The notes: generated by a model not told the origin, from the letters alone. DNA of 64,000 nt from Nemorincola caseinilytica (GCF_039540515.1 NZ_BAABFA010000011.1:224751-288750); one strand, 5' to 3'; positions 20,296 to 28,878 are shown, numbered from the stretch's first letter. Numbers and translations: made by a program.

Positions 20296-20316
20296 GTACT
20301 AACAAAAAAGTAAGTA
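20278..20316. promoter_or_regulatory. Candidate HxlR operator: two nested inverted repeats
   Basis: TACTTACTTTT (20279-20289) and its exact complement AAAAGTAAGTA (20306-20316) form an 11-bp inverted repeat. A second one, GTACTT/AAGTAC (20278-20283 and 20294-20299), is nested in it. They cover the -33 element of the NmrA-like gene and end just before the HxlR start codon, an arrangement expected for repression of the reductase and autoregulation. Confidence 0.65.
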
Positions 20317-20319
20317 TAT

Positions 20320-20697
20320 ATGTACAGTGTTAAAACTTCCTCAACGAACCAGGCCAACAAGCAGGGGGAACTAAGTAAATGCCCTGTCACCTTTACGCTG
20401 GACCGTATAGGTGGCCGGTGGAAGGCGCTGATACTATACAATCTTACGGGCGGACCATTGCGGTATGGAGCGCTGAAGAAAGCCATGCCCGCCATAACCG
20501 AGAAGATGCTGATACAGCAACTGAAGGAACTGGAAGCAGATGCCCTTGTGCGGCGCGAGGTAAAGCCGGTAGTGCCACCACATGTTACATACAGTCTCAC
20601 CACGGCCGGTATGGACCTGGCACCGGTGATGCAGGCTATGGCTGCCTGGGGCTTGAAATATACGCAGAGCGATGTATACCGACCGGCAGAGCTATGA
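20320..20697 (+). CDS. HxlR family transcriptional regulator
   Basis: A 125-residue winged-helix regulator of the HxlR family. The conserved features are CPVTFTLDRIGGRWKALIL at about residues 24-42 with the family cysteine at its start, then RYGALKKAMPAITEKML (the recognition helix region) and LVRREVKPVVPPHVTYSLT (the wing). HxlR proteins act as dimers on inverted repeats, often sensing electrophiles through the conserved Cys. The gene diverges from an NmrA-like reductase and the shared intergenic region contains an 11-bp inverted repeat, so that reductase is its likely target. Confidence 0.9.
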   Translation: MYSVKTSSTNQANKQGELSKCPVTFTLDRIGGRWKALILYNLTGGPLRYGALKKAMPAITEKMLIQQLKELEADALVRREVKPVVPPHVTYSLTTAGMDLAPVMQAMAAWGLKYTQSDVYRPAEL

Positions 20698-20724
20698 TGG
20701 CAGCCGATGTATGAGCTGCATCTA

Positions 20725-22380
20725 TCAGCGACGCACTATCATTTTTCGTGCCTGTATATGGCCTTCGCTATCATGAAGGGAGCAGTTGTAGATGCCCGGG
20801 GGTATGCCGCCCATATCTATCGTAGTGGTCTGCTGCCGCAGGGTAGCGTGTAGTACAGGGCGCCCTGTCATGTCGTACATGTTCAGATACCATCCCTTTG
20901 TAGCGCTGGGGCAATGTATCGTTACGGTATTGCCTGCGGGCAGGGGATATATATGCACATCTGCGCTTGCAGTGGTGTGGGGCACTTTGGTCTCACACTC
21001 CTTTACGATAATATCTTTCGTGATAGCACAGCCGCCCTCGCCCATGGCATAAGTGATGGTGACGGTACCTGCACTTATACCATATACTTTGCCCGAAGAA
21101 AAGTCTATGGTGGCCACTGCGGGTGCGCTGCTGGTCCATATGGCGCCGGGCACGCTACTGAGGAGCGTTATGCTGTCGCCGGCACATACCTCGGCAGGGC
21201 CTGTTATCTCAGAGCCTACACCATGTACCTTCCATACCATGTTGGGCATGCCCAGCGATACAAAGCCGGGAGCTATGTTCACAGCTTTATGCTCGTAATT
21301 ACATGCAAGCCCCGCAGCATCAGGGTCGGCTATGCGGTGAAGGAAAGTGTCTCCCATCTGCGATATATATATCTTGCCATCAGGGCCCAGCCTCATGTCG
21401 CCATACACACTATATGTGCCCGTTATCTTCTTCTTCGATGCTATCTGTGCAGCGGTAGAGGGTAATGAGAGATCGTACTGAAATATGGCAGATGAGTCTA
21501 CATTGAATGCATATAACTTGCTGCTATTGGCAGAGAATTCGCAGTAGTGGTGCGCGAGATTGTTCGTCATTTCGCGGCAGTTGCTCACGGCTCCTGTTGC
21601 AGGGTCGAAGTCATAAAGCTCGCCTGCACCGCGTATGGGCGGTGTATAAAAGGCGAGTAAACAAGTAAGGAATAACTTGCTCCTGTCGGGGCTGCACTTC
21701 ATTGCCCCCAGGTGATAGCCATTTCCATAGGTCGCCATTCCGTAAGGTGTGGAGAAGAACCCTGTATTGTATGTATCAGGCCCGCTGATGCCTCCGGGGG
21801 TAACATTAAAAACATGGAACAGTGAAGTGTCCGACCGGTGAACAATGAGCCATACATTACAGTCATTACCTGCTACAGTTGTCATTTTTTCACTGAGGCT
21901 GTCTGCAAGCTCTATACCTGCGCTATCGGGCATTATATCGCCAAGGCCGCCGTTAAGGGTCATGTCTACTACAGAGTAGAACAAATGGCACATAGTATAC
22001 GCGCCAATGGACTCATACGCAAGGGAAAAGATATAGTATTTGCTTGTGTCGTTGATGAATGGCACTATAGCTGCGGCCTGTGTAGTGCTGGATACATCGT
22101 AAGGTACGATAGCGCTTCCCGAGGGCATAATGGAGCCAGTATGTGTATATACCGTCTTGCCATCGGTATAGAATAGCAGACCGCCCATGGCGTTGCATAC
22201 GCTGGCATTACCTTCCAGTGTACTGAGCGAAGAAGTGCCGCCTACAGGTGTGCCCGAATTGAAATTCACAAGCCCGCCGCCGCCAAGCGCCCAGACCTTG
22301 TTCTCGGCAATATGATATTGTGCATGCGCACCGGCGCAGCAGAGTAGCAATGCGCCCACCCAAAGTATCAGTGTTCTCAT
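20725..22380 (-). CDS. T9SS-exported propeller-like protein with one BIG2 domain
   Basis: A 551-residue secreted protein. The ATG at 22380 (MRTLILWVGALLLCCAGAHAQ) gives a clean signal peptide; the longer reading frame upstream lacks one and runs into the SDR gene. Residues about 25-400 have repeated strand patterns such as CSPDRSKLFLTC, CEFSANSSKLYAFN and LGPDGKIYISQMG, typical of beta-propeller blades. One BIG2-like domain follows (AEVCAGDSITLL ... ISAGTVTITY), then a T9SS sorting domain (VHIYPLPAGNTVTIHCP ... PPGIYNCSLHD). It is probably a surface or released protein; the ligand is unknown. It converges with the HxlR gene, 27 bases apart, with no clear terminator. Confidence 0.8.
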   Translation of the reverse strand: MRTLILWVGALLLCCAGAHAQYHIAENKVWALGGGGLVNFNSGTPVGGTSSLSTLEGNASVCNAMGGLLFYTDGKTVYTHTGSIMPSGSAIVPYDVSSTTQAAAIVPFINDTSKYYIFSLAYESIGAYTMCHLFYSVVDMTLNGGLGDIMPDSAGIELADSLSEKMTTVAGNDCNVWLIVHRSDTSLFHVFNVTPGGISGPDTYNTGFFSTPYGMATYGNGYHLGAMKCSPDRSKLFLTCLLAFYTPPIRGAGELYDFDPATGAVSNCREMTNNLAHHYCEFSANSSKLYAFNVDSSAIFQYDLSLPSTAAQIASKKKITGTYSVYGDMRLGPDGKIYISQMGDTFLHRIADPDAAGLACNYEHKAVNIAPGFVSLGMPNMVWKVHGVGSEITGPAEVCAGDSITLLSSVPGAIWTSSAPAVATIDFSSGKVYGISAGTVTITYAMGEGGCAITKDIIVKECETKVPHTTASADVHIYPLPAGNTVTIHCPSATKGWYLNMYDMTGRPVLHATLRQQTTTIDMGGIPPGIYNCSLHDSEGHIQARKMIVRR

Positions 22381-22556
22381 GGTATATCGGAGTGAAGGTG
22401 TATGTAAATATACCGAAATATGGGGTGCGAACCCGTATGTGCACCGCCACGCCCGGGGCGTGAGCTGTGTGGCAGATACCCGTACCGTTATAACACGGTC
22501 ATTTTCAGAGAGAAGGGAAATACAGGGGTGCGAAAAATAAATTTGGGAATATTCTG

Positions 22557-23309
22557 TCATCGGGCGGTGAGGCCGCCATCTATGACCAGTTCTGTACCCG
22601 TTACATACGATGAGTCTGCACCGGCAAGGTATAATGCGCCATAGGCTATCTCTACGGCATTTGCCATTCGCTCCATGGGGCATATGTTCTTTATCATAGC
22701 CCGGGCGCTTTCGTTACTGATGAAAGCCTCGGTCATAGGTGTTATCACGCCGCCGGGGTGTATGGAGTTGACCCTTATGTGGTCTTTGGCGAACTCTACG
22801 GCATTGTCTTTTGTAAGCAGCCTGAGCCCGCCCTTGGATGCCGAGTATGCTGCCCCATTGCCACCTACTATACCCGCTATAGATGATATGTTGACTATGG
22901 CGCCGCCACCTACGGCCCGCATATGTGGTACACATAATTGGGTGCCAATGAAAGGGCCCGTGAGGTTGATGCCTATCACCTTATCCCATAGCTCCTTTGA
23001 TGTGGCCTCTGTGGTGACACCCGGTGGGTATATGCCCGCATTGTTGATGAGTATATCTATTTTTCCATATAGGGCTAGGGTCGTCTTCACTACATTCTGC
23101 CAGCTATCCCAGCTGGCTACATCATGTTGCAGGTGGGCTATCACAAGCCCTGTATGCCCGGCAGCATCTGCCCATGTGGCCATCTTTTCCTGTTGCAGGT
23201 CTGTGGCCATTACATTGGCGCCTTCTTCGGCAAATAGCAGGGCTATGGCAGCGCCTATTCCGCCGGCCGCACCGGTAACAATGGCTACTTTGTTCTGTAG
23301 TTTTTTCAT
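22557..23309 (-). CDS. SDR family NAD(P)-dependent oxidoreductase
   Basis: A 250-residue classical short-chain dehydrogenase. The start at 23309 (MKKLQNKVAIVTG) is chosen because it is the standard SDR beginning and because a TAnnTTTG promoter box lies just upstream of it, inside the longer reading frame. Motifs: TGAAGGIG (cofactor binding), DILINNAG, the catalytic Ser in NISSIAG, YSASK with the catalytic Tyr and Lys, and a C-terminal YVTGTELVIDGG. The substrate cannot be predicted; it is similar in form to glucose 1-dehydrogenase/3-oxoacyl reductase types. It reads away from the MBL/rhodanese gene, the two start codons being about 130 bases apart. Confidence 0.9.
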   Translation of the reverse strand: MKKLQNKVAIVTGAAGGIGAAIALLFAEEGANVMATDLQQEKMATWADAAGHTGLVIAHLQHDVASWDSWQNVVKTTLALYGKIDILINNAGIYPPGVTTEATSKELWDKVIGINLTGPFIGTQLCVPHMRAVGGGAIVNISSIAGIVGGNGAAYSASKGGLRLLTKDNAVEFAKDHIRVNSIHPGGVITPMTEAFISNESARAMIKNICPMERMANAVEIAYGALYLAGADSSYVTGTELVIDGGLTAR

Positions 23310-23326
23310 ACGATGGTCCTTTGCTG

Positions 23327-23334
23327 CAAAAGTA
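23327..23334 (-). promoter_or_regulatory. -7 promoter box of the SDR gene
   Basis: TACTTTTG on the minus strand matches TAnnTTTG and lies 17 bases before the ATG at 23309. No good -33 TTG is present. Confidence 0.55.
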
Positions 23335-23378
23335 CCTATCGGCTGAGCCTGCACTATGACCATATACATCTTCATGGC

Positions 23379-23421
23379 TGACGCTGGTCATGCCGGGCCG
23401 CACCTGTGGCATATAGTTTTG
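23379..23421 (+). promoter_or_regulatory. CRP/FNR-type activator site plus -7 box of the MBL/rhodanese gene
   Basis: The palindrome TGACGCTGGTCA (23379-23390) is centred 29.5 bases upstream of the first base of TAGTTTTG (23414-23421), a perfect TAnnTTTG. With transcription starting about 4 bases after the box, the site is centred near -41, the class II CRP/FNR position. There is no -33 TTG, which fits a promoter that needs an activator. Confidence 0.65.
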
Positions 23422-23440
23422 TTGGGCAAACATCAGCCAT

Positions 23441-24823
23441 ATGTACGTTCAGCAATTATATACCAACTGCCTTGCCCATGCGGCATACTATATAGAGTGC
23501 GATAAGGAAGCGGCTATAGTAGACCCGCTGAGAGACCCTAAGCCATACATGGAACTGGCAACGAAACGCGGGGCCCGGATAAAATATATACTGGAGACAC
23601 ACTTCCATGCCGACTTCGTATCGGGCCACATAGACCTGGCCAATGAGACAGGGGCTACTATCGTCTTCGGGCCCGATGCCGTACCCGAATACAGGGCATA
23701 TATAGCAACGGATGGGGAAACGCTAAAACTGGGAAGCGCTGTGCTGGAAGTATTGCATACGCCGGGTCATACCATAGAATCGACCTGTTTTCTTCTAAAG
23801 GCTAAAAATGAACATGTCGGCTGCCTGTTCTCGGGCGATACACTTTTTGTAGGCGATGTAGGCCGCCCCGACCTGCTAAGCGGCAATTTGCCGAAAGAGG
23901 CACTGGCCGCTATGCTGTACGAATCTCTGCAACGAAAGATAAAGATCCTGCCCAATGATACGCTGGTATATCCCGGCCATGGGGCAGGATCGGCATGTGG
24001 CAAGAACATAGGTGTATCGTCTTTCTCTACCATAGGCGATGAGCGTGCGCGGAACTATGCGTTGCTGATAACGGATAAAGACGAATTCATAAGGGCCGTT
24101 ACTACGGGCTTGCCTGTGGCGCCGGTATATTTCTTCAAAGATGCGGCGCTCAATAAGAAAGGGGCCGGAGTATATAAGGATGTGCTGCAGCGGTCGCTGA
24201 GGCCCCTTTCTTTCACCGAGTTCAAGGGGCTGCAGCGGCCGGGTACCCTGGCGCTGGATACACGCGACGCCATGGAATTTGCGGCAGGCTCCATAACGGG
24301 TTCGCTGAACATAGGTCTCAATGGCGACTTCGCTGTATGGGCAGGGCATTTCATACCTGCCGATGCATCTATATTGCTGGTGGCCGACCCCGGCCGGGAG
24401 GCCGAGGCCATAGAGCGGTTGGCACGCATAGGGTTCGATAATGTGGTGGGATACCTGTTCGGCGGTATGCATACATGGTACTCGCTGGGAGGCGAATACC
24501 AACGCATCATGACCGTGACCGGCGAAGAAATGCACGAGCTGGTACTGGCAGGCGAATATGAGCTGCTGGATGTGAGGAATCGCCTTGAAGTGTCGAAAGA
24601 CCATATACCAGGCGCGACCCACATACCGCTGAACGAACTGAAAGACCGCCGGGAGACCTTGGATAAGGACCGGAAGTGGCTGGTATACTGTGCAGGAGGC
24701 TATAGGTCTATGATAGCTGCATCGTTCCTGTTAGCTGTGGGCTGCCATTTCGTTGCCAGCCTGGAAGGGGGTATCAATGCCCTCAGGAAGATAAGACCTG
24801 AGATAGTAGAGGCAGGGCAGTAG
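23441..24823 (+). CDS. MBL-fold protein with two rhodanese domains (persulfide dioxygenase-like)
   Basis: A 460-residue protein. Residues 1-240 are a metallo-beta-lactamase fold of the glyoxalase II/ETHE1 type: THFHADFVSGH (H54, H56, D58, H63), HTPGHT and LFSGDTLFVGDVGRPD supply metal ligands, and YPGHGAGSACG follows. Two rhodanese domains come after it (about 265-355 and 370-460). The first has no cysteine at its active loop (VADPGRE) and is probably structural; the second keeps it, C417 in VYCAGGYRS. Such fusions oxidise persulfides to sulfite and thiosulfate in sulfide detoxification. It begins 20 bases after a CRP-linked promoter box, so expression probably follows respiratory conditions along with the cbb3 genes. 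Confidence 0.85.
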   Translation: MYVQQLYTNCLAHAAYYIECDKEAAIVDPLRDPKPYMELATKRGARIKYILETHFHADFVSGHIDLANETGATIVFGPDAVPEYRAYIATDGETLKLGSAVLEVLHTPGHTIESTCFLLKAKNEHVGCLFSGDTLFVGDVGRPDLLSGNLPKEALAAMLYESLQRKIKILPNDTLVYPGHGAGSACGKNIGVSSFSTIGDERARNYALLITDKDEFIRAVTTGLPVAPVYFFKDAALNKKGAGVYKDVLQRSLRPLSFTEFKGLQRPGTLALDTRDAMEFAAGSITGSLNIGLNGDFAVWAGHFIPADASILLVADPGREAEAIERLARIGFDNVVGYLFGGMHTWYSLGGEYQRIMTVTGEEMHELVLAGEYELLDVRNRLEVSKDHIPGATHIPLNELKDRRETLDKDRKWLVYCAGGYRSMIAASFLLAVGCHFVASLEGGINALRKIRPEIVEAGQ

Positions 24824-24856
24824 ACCGAGTAAGATGATAGCGATCGTGTATCGGGC

Positions 24857-24868
24857 TGATCATGGTCA
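24857..24868. promoter_or_regulatory. CRP/FNR-type site upstream of the ccoI operon
   Basis: TGATCATGGTCA, a TGA-N6-TCA palindrome centred 88 bases before the start of the unknown gene preceding ccoI. The best nearby -7 candidate, TGATCTTG at 24891-24898, is weak but lies at nearly the same distance as in the MBL/rhodanese promoter. Confidence 0.55.
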
Positions 24869-24950
24869 GCTATCTCCATTTCCCGATGCCTGATCTTGCA
24901 CCGTATTTCGAACAGGCCTGCACCGGCTACTTCGGAACTATGTAAAATGA

Positions 24951-25526
24951 ATGATAGATAGAAACAAGCAATTTATGAGGGATGTAAAAGGCCAGCATTC
25001 TAATTCGCCCTTGTCCGACCTTACGGAAAAGCTTCGGATAGAATATTACGAGAGTATAGAAAGACTCTGTACCGATGCGCGCGAACAGGTGGAGAAGATA
25101 AGAACGCTCGACCCGACGAGGATAGACCCGGTATACCTGAGGCAGTGTCATTCGGTAATGGATAGTGTAGCGGCATCGCTGGCAGAGCGGAGGGACCGCT
25201 TTGTGCCATACCTGCAGCGCCTGTGGGAAAAGGTGGCCACAGAGCACAACTGCACCAATTGCTCGGGCAGTTGCAAGCTCGATCATGATATTCAGTTGTT
25301 CGATCTTTCGGCCGCTACCAAAAAACTGAAGAGCATACAGGGAGAGCTTCAGCTGCTATCGCTTCCCCTCTATTCCGAAACACTTTTCCCCGATCAGTAC
25401 AGGGTGCTGCGCAATCTGCTGGCATTGATAGAGAGTGATATAGTGGAACTGTTCTTCTTGGAGGAGAATTATCTTATTCCGAAGGTGATAGCAGCGCAAA
25501 AAGCAATAAATGTATCTGGTAGGTAA
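24951..25526 (+). CDS. Unknown helical protein with a C-x2-C-x3-C motif, upstream of ccoI
   Basis: A 191-residue protein I do not recognise. It is mostly predicted helix, rich in charged residues (LTEKLRIEYYESIERL, LRNLLALIESDIVELFFLEE), and has a compact metal-ligand-like motif HNCTNCSGSCKLDH near residues 101-114. There is no signal peptide or membrane segment, so it should be cytoplasmic. The stop overlaps the start of the copper ATPase gene by 17 bases, so the two are translated together, and the operon sits behind a CRP-type site. By context it could be a copper- or heme-handling helper of cbb3 oxidase assembly; this is inference only. A hemerythrin-like fold was considered but its histidine pattern is not seen. 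Confidence 0.7.
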   Translation: MIDRNKQFMRDVKGQHSNSPLSDLTEKLRIEYYESIERLCTDAREQVEKIRTLDPTRIDPVYLRQCHSVMDSVAASLAERRDRFVPYLQRLWEKVATEHNCTNCSGSCKLDHDIQLFDLSAATKKLKSIQGELQLLSLPLYSETLFPDQYRVLRNLLALIESDIVELFFLEENYLIPKVIAAQKAINVSGR

Positions 25527-27963
25527 CGACATAGCAGAAGAGAAAAGAAAGAAGAAGGAAGCGGCGCCGGTCTGTTACCATTGCGGTACCGTATGCATCA
25601 CCAGCAGGATAAGGATAGAAGATAAATTCTTCTGCTGCCAGGGATGCAAGCTGGTATACGAGCTGCTGAATGAAAAAGGCCTGTGCGACTACTACACCCT
25701 GGGGGCGCACCCCGGGCTGGGGCAGATAAAGCCGGTAAGGAACGACAAGTTCGCCTACCTGGATGATTATAGCATAGCTGAGCGGCTATGTAATTTTCGC
25801 AGCAAGAGTTATTGTGTAGTTACGTTCTATATCCCATCTATACATTGCAGCTCGTGTATGTGGCTGCTGGAACACCTGGACAGGATAGACCCTGCCGTAA
25901 CAGAGAGCCGCATAAATTTCTCGGCAAAGGAGCTTACTGTTCATTTCTCTCCCGCGCGTACATCGTTGAGGAAGATAGTGGAATTGCTGGCCACCATAGG
26001 GTACGAACCCTACATAAGCCTGGATGATGTAGGAGAGAAGAAGGTAGCTGCCGGTAACAAGCAGCGCATCACAAAGCTGGGTATAGCTGGGTTCTGCTTC
26101 GGCAACATAATGATGATGAGCCTGCCCGAGTATTTCGCCGGAGAGATGGACCTTGGGCACGGCCTTAATAACTTGTTCCGCTACCTCGACCTTTTGCTGT
26201 CGTTACCGGTGTTCTTCTATAGCGCTACAGAGTTCTATAGCGCTGCCTGGGCCGGGCTTAAACAAAAGATACTGAATATAGATGCACCTATAGTGTTGGC
26301 CTTGTTCATCACCTTTGGCCGCAGTGTGTACGAGATACTGTCGGGTACGGGTGCCGGGTACCTGGATAGTATGAGCGGTATCGTTTTCTTTATGCTTGTA
26401 GGCAGGGTGATACAGGAGCGTACTTACAGGTCGCTCACCTTCACCCGTGACTATAAGGCGTATTTCCCTATAGCCATAAGCGTGCAGACGCAGGGTGGGG
26501 TAGTGAAGAAACAACTGAAGGACCTGCGGAAGGACGATGTAGTGATATTACATCATGAAGAGATAGTGCCTGCCGATTCGGTAGTGCTGGGCGAAGGTGG
26601 TAAGATAGACTATAGCTTTGTGACGGGCGAGGCAGAACCGGTATTTGTGGGGAAAGACGAGCTCATATATGCCGGTGGCAAATTGCAGGGACAGGAGCTG
26701 ATCATAAAGGTCGTAAAGCCTATAACGGCCAGTTACCTCACATCGCTGTGGAACCACCGAGCCTTCAATAAGGACAAGGCTGAAAGCAACGATAAGATGA
26801 GCGTTGTGCATGTACTGAGCAGGTATTTCACGCTTATTCTTTTCACGCTGGCCATCATCACTGCGGTGTACTGGGCCATGCACGATGCATCGAAGATCGT
26901 TACCAGTGTTTCGGCCATGCTTATAGTGGCATGCCCCTGTGCATTGCTGCTGGCCGCTACATTTACCAATAGCAATACGCTGCGTATATTCAGCCTCAAT
27001 GGTTTTTACCTGCGCGATGCAAGTGTGGTAGAGCCGCTTACCAACATCGATACGATAGTTTTCGATAAGACAGGTACCATCACCACCAATACTGATGTAA
27101 GGGTATCGACCTCGGGTGATACCCTTAGTGATGCAGAACTGGACCTACTATATACTGCTGTGAGCCCTAGCCTGCATCCTAATAGTGTAGCCATAAAAAA
27201 ATGGCTGGGTAGCAGAGTAGTGGCTGAGCTGGATGAATGGGAGGAGATACCGGGAGAAGGAGTGCAGGCGGTGATGGGGAAAGATGTGCTGCGTATAGGT
27301 AATGCCCACTTCGTAGGGGTTGCTGCTGCAGAACACAATAAGAACAAGGCCGCATCGTATGTAAGTGTGAATGGCAAGACAATTGCTTTTTATTTTGAGC
27401 CTGCGCTGCGGCCCGGCATTAAAGATGCCATAGCAAAGCTGTCGAAAAGGTTCAGGCTGTCCGTTCTCTCCGGCGATCATGACAAGCAGCGGGGAATGAT
27501 GCAGGCGGTATTCGGTAGGAATGATGCATTGTTGTTCGAGCAGAAGCCTCTTGATAAGCTGAGATACATAGAAGGCCTGCAAAAGAAGGGTGATACTGTG
27601 GCAATGATAGGCGATGGACTGAACGATGCAGGCGCCCTGCAGCAGAGCAATGTAGGCATAGCCCTTGCCGACAATATCAACAACTTCACCCCGGCATGCG
27701 ATGTGATACTCGATGCTGAAAAGGTATCGGCGTTGCCGGAATTGCTGAGTATGGCGCGCTGGTCGGCGGCTATCATAAAACTCAGCTTTTTCATCTCCGT
27801 TATCTACAACGTGATAGGGCTGTATCATGCCATGAGCGGCTCTATGCGGCCGGTCGTTGCGGCCATACTTATGCCATGTAGCACGCTGAGTATAGTTATT
27901 ATTTCCAGTGGACTCAGCAACCTGGTGGCATGGAAGAAGCAGTTGAATATAAGGTCTCTTTAG
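25510..27963 (+). CDS. ccoI: Copper-transporting P-type ATPase CcoI/FixI
   Basis: An 817-residue P1B-type ATPase that supplies copper for cbb3 oxidase. Domains in order: an N-terminal cysteine-rich metal-binding domain (C22, C25, C29, C42, C43, C46), an HMA domain with CSSC near residue 115, membrane helices from about 195, the actuator motif TGEAEP, the CPC transport motif (C475-P-C477), the phosphorylation motif DKTGT with D519, and GDGLNDAGAL before the last helices. The N-terminal cysteine domain with a single HMA is typical for CcoI of Bacteroidota. It is in an operon with the unknown gene before it and lies 2.5 kb from the other cco genes on the same strand. Confidence 0.9.
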   Translation: MYLVGNDIAEEKRKKKEAAPVCYHCGTVCITSRIRIEDKFFCCQGCKLVYELLNEKGLCDYYTLGAHPGLGQIKPVRNDKFAYLDDYSIAERLCNFRSKSYCVVTFYIPSIHCSSCMWLLEHLDRIDPAVTESRINFSAKELTVHFSPARTSLRKIVELLATIGYEPYISLDDVGEKKVAAGNKQRITKLGIAGFCFGNIMMMSLPEYFAGEMDLGHGLNNLFRYLDLLLSLPVFFYSATEFYSAAWAGLKQKILNIDAPIVLALFITFGRSVYEILSGTGAGYLDSMSGIVFFMLVGRVIQERTYRSLTFTRDYKAYFPIAISVQTQGGVVKKQLKDLRKDDVVILHHEEIVPADSVVLGEGGKIDYSFVTGEAEPVFVGKDELIYAGGKLQGQELIIKVVKPITASYLTSLWNHRAFNKDKAESNDKMSVVHVLSRYFTLILFTLAIITAVYWAMHDASKIVTSVSAMLIVACPCALLLAATFTNSNTLRIFSLNGFYLRDASVVEPLTNIDTIVFDKTGTITTNTDVRVSTSGDTLSDAELDLLYTAVSPSLHPNSVAIKKWLGSRVVAELDEWEEIPGEGVQAVMGKDVLRIGNAHFVGVAAAEHNKNKAASYVSVNGKTIAFYFEPALRPGIKDAIAKLSKRFRLSVLSGDHDKQRGMMQAVFGRNDALLFEQKPLDKLRYIEGLQKKGDTVAMIGDGLNDAGALQQSNVGIALADNINNFTPACDVILDAEKVSALPELLSMARWSAAIIKLSFFISVIYNVIGLYHAMSGSMRPVVAAILMPCSTLSIVIISSGLSNLVAWKKQLNIRSL

Positions 27964-27985
27964 CGCAGGTCCTGTAGCTTCATTT

Positions 27986-28068
27986 TGCCCGGTCTCTTTT
28001 TAAGGTCCGGGCATAAAAATGGGGAGTCGCGACCGGCTCCCCACGGACCGGGGGCATATGTCCCCGGT
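27986..28068. terminator. Three consecutive hairpins between convergent genes
   Basis: Three short inverted repeats follow ccoI: TGCCCGG/CCGGGCA (27986-27992 and 28007-28013), GGGGAG/CTCCCC (28021-28026 and 28037-28042), and ACCGGGG/CCCCGGT (28047-28053 and 28062-28068). None has a textbook T-run, but the position between two convergent genes suggests transcription termination. Confidence 0.45.
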
Positions 28069-28087
28069 GTGATCCCACTCACTCTCT

Positions 28088-28468
28088 TTACATCCAGCGT
28101 TCGGCGAACTTGCGGAACTCGTGTACCAGCGCTGACGATATCTTTTCCTGGTCATCTGTTCTTGTGCCCAATGCTGCATGCTCTGTCTGCAGGGCCCCGT
28201 CTATATACCCGGCAGATGATGCCTGCGCCTGCTGCGCTATTTTGCTGATGTTGGCATGTATGTCATGAGACAGTATGTCTATGTTGTTGTTCTGTACCCT
28301 GAACTGGTTCTCGAAGTGTTCTACTTCCTTCATTACACCGGTGTCGGTGTATTTGCCGGCTATCTCTGTCAGTATGCTTTTCAGTATGGCTATCTCTGTT
28401 CTGTAAAAGCCCAGCGTACGCAACCACTGACCGTGTGTGTTGTTGATGTGTCCTATATTGACCTTCAT
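28088..28468 (-). CDS. Small helical protein of unknown function
   Basis: A 126-residue soluble, mostly helical protein (MKVNIGHINNTHGQWLRTL ... VEHFENQFRVQNNNIDILSHDIHANI) with a repeated pattern of hydrophobic residues suggesting a helical bundle or coiled coil. I do not recognise a family. The ATG at 28468 is used; an in-frame TTG seven codons earlier (28489) falls on the promoter box. The promoter is of the CRP-linked type (see 28487-28529), so it is probably expressed together with the cbb3 genes. It could be a stress or dormancy protein, but nothing in the sequence proves that. Confidence 0.65.
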   Translation of the reverse strand: MKVNIGHINNTHGQWLRTLGFYRTEIAILKSILTEIAGKYTDTGVMKEVEHFENQFRVQNNNIDILSHDIHANISKIAQQAQASSAGYIDGALQTEHAALGTRTDDQEKISSALVHEFRKFAERWM

Positions 28469-28486
28469 GTGCTTGGTTATTTTATG

Positions 28487-28529
28487 CAAACATACTTGTA
28501 GCAGGCGGGGGCAGATATGACAATGGTCA
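28487..28529 (-). promoter_or_regulatory. CRP/FNR-type site plus -7 box of the small helical protein gene
   Basis: On the minus strand the palindrome TGACAATGGTCA (28518-28529) is centred 29.5 bases before the first base of TATGTTTG (28494-28487), a perfect TAnnTTTG. This is the same spacing as at the MBL/rhodanese promoter, and again there is no -33 TTG. Confidence 0.65.
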
Positions 28530-28540
28530 TAGGTAATGCC

Positions 28541-28552
28541 TGATAGATGTCA
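28541..28552. promoter_or_regulatory. Second CRP/FNR-type half-palindrome in the same divergent region
   Basis: TGATAGATGTCA keeps TGA-N6-TCA but with a less symmetric core. It may serve the DUF2158 gene (start at 28651), whose best -7 candidate is the imperfect GATATTTG at 28632-28639. Confidence 0.35.
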
Positions 28553-28650
28553 CTTCAGGGGCTTGGGAGGGCTATGATGAGAAGCATTGCGGGTAATGAC
28601 CCGCATCACGCCATCCGCCTTGCCGGTGTCGGATATTTGAAGAAAAAAGT

Positions 28651-28875
28651 ATGAACACCAGATTTGTGACCGGCGATAAAGTAAGGCTTGTATCGGGCGG
28701 GCCGGAAATGACCGTTCGCGGCCAGCACTACGATGTATTTGCCAATGAATACCTGAAGAACATGTTCGATTGCGTATGGTTCGCCAGGAATAAGGATGGC
28801 AAGGAAGAGGTACACTATTGCCCTTTCAATGAAGAAGAACTGGAGAAAGTGAATAGAGATCTAAGACCTGCATAA
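28651..28875 (+). CDS. DUF2158 family small protein
   Basis: A 74-residue protein with the DUF2158 (YodC-like) signature: GDKVRLVSGGPEMTV near the start and CVWFARNKDG later, an SH3-like barrel in known members. The cellular role of the family is unknown. It diverges from the small helical protein gene, and the space between them contains two CRP-type palindromes. It lacks export signals. Confidence 0.75.
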   Translation: MNTRFVTGDKVRLVSGGPEMTVRGQHYDVFANEYLKNMFDCVWFARNKDGKEEVHYCPFNEEELEKVNRDLRPA

Positions 28876-28878
28876 CGC

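Noticed and set aside
20701..20724. Small GCAGC/GCTGC hairpin between the HxlR gene and the propeller gene
   Set aside because: The 5-bp stem with a long loop and no T-run is too weak to call a terminator.
22381..22683. N-terminal extension of the propeller/BIG2 protein up to 22683
   Set aside because: It overlaps the SDR gene and would bury a perfect signal peptide that starts at 22380.
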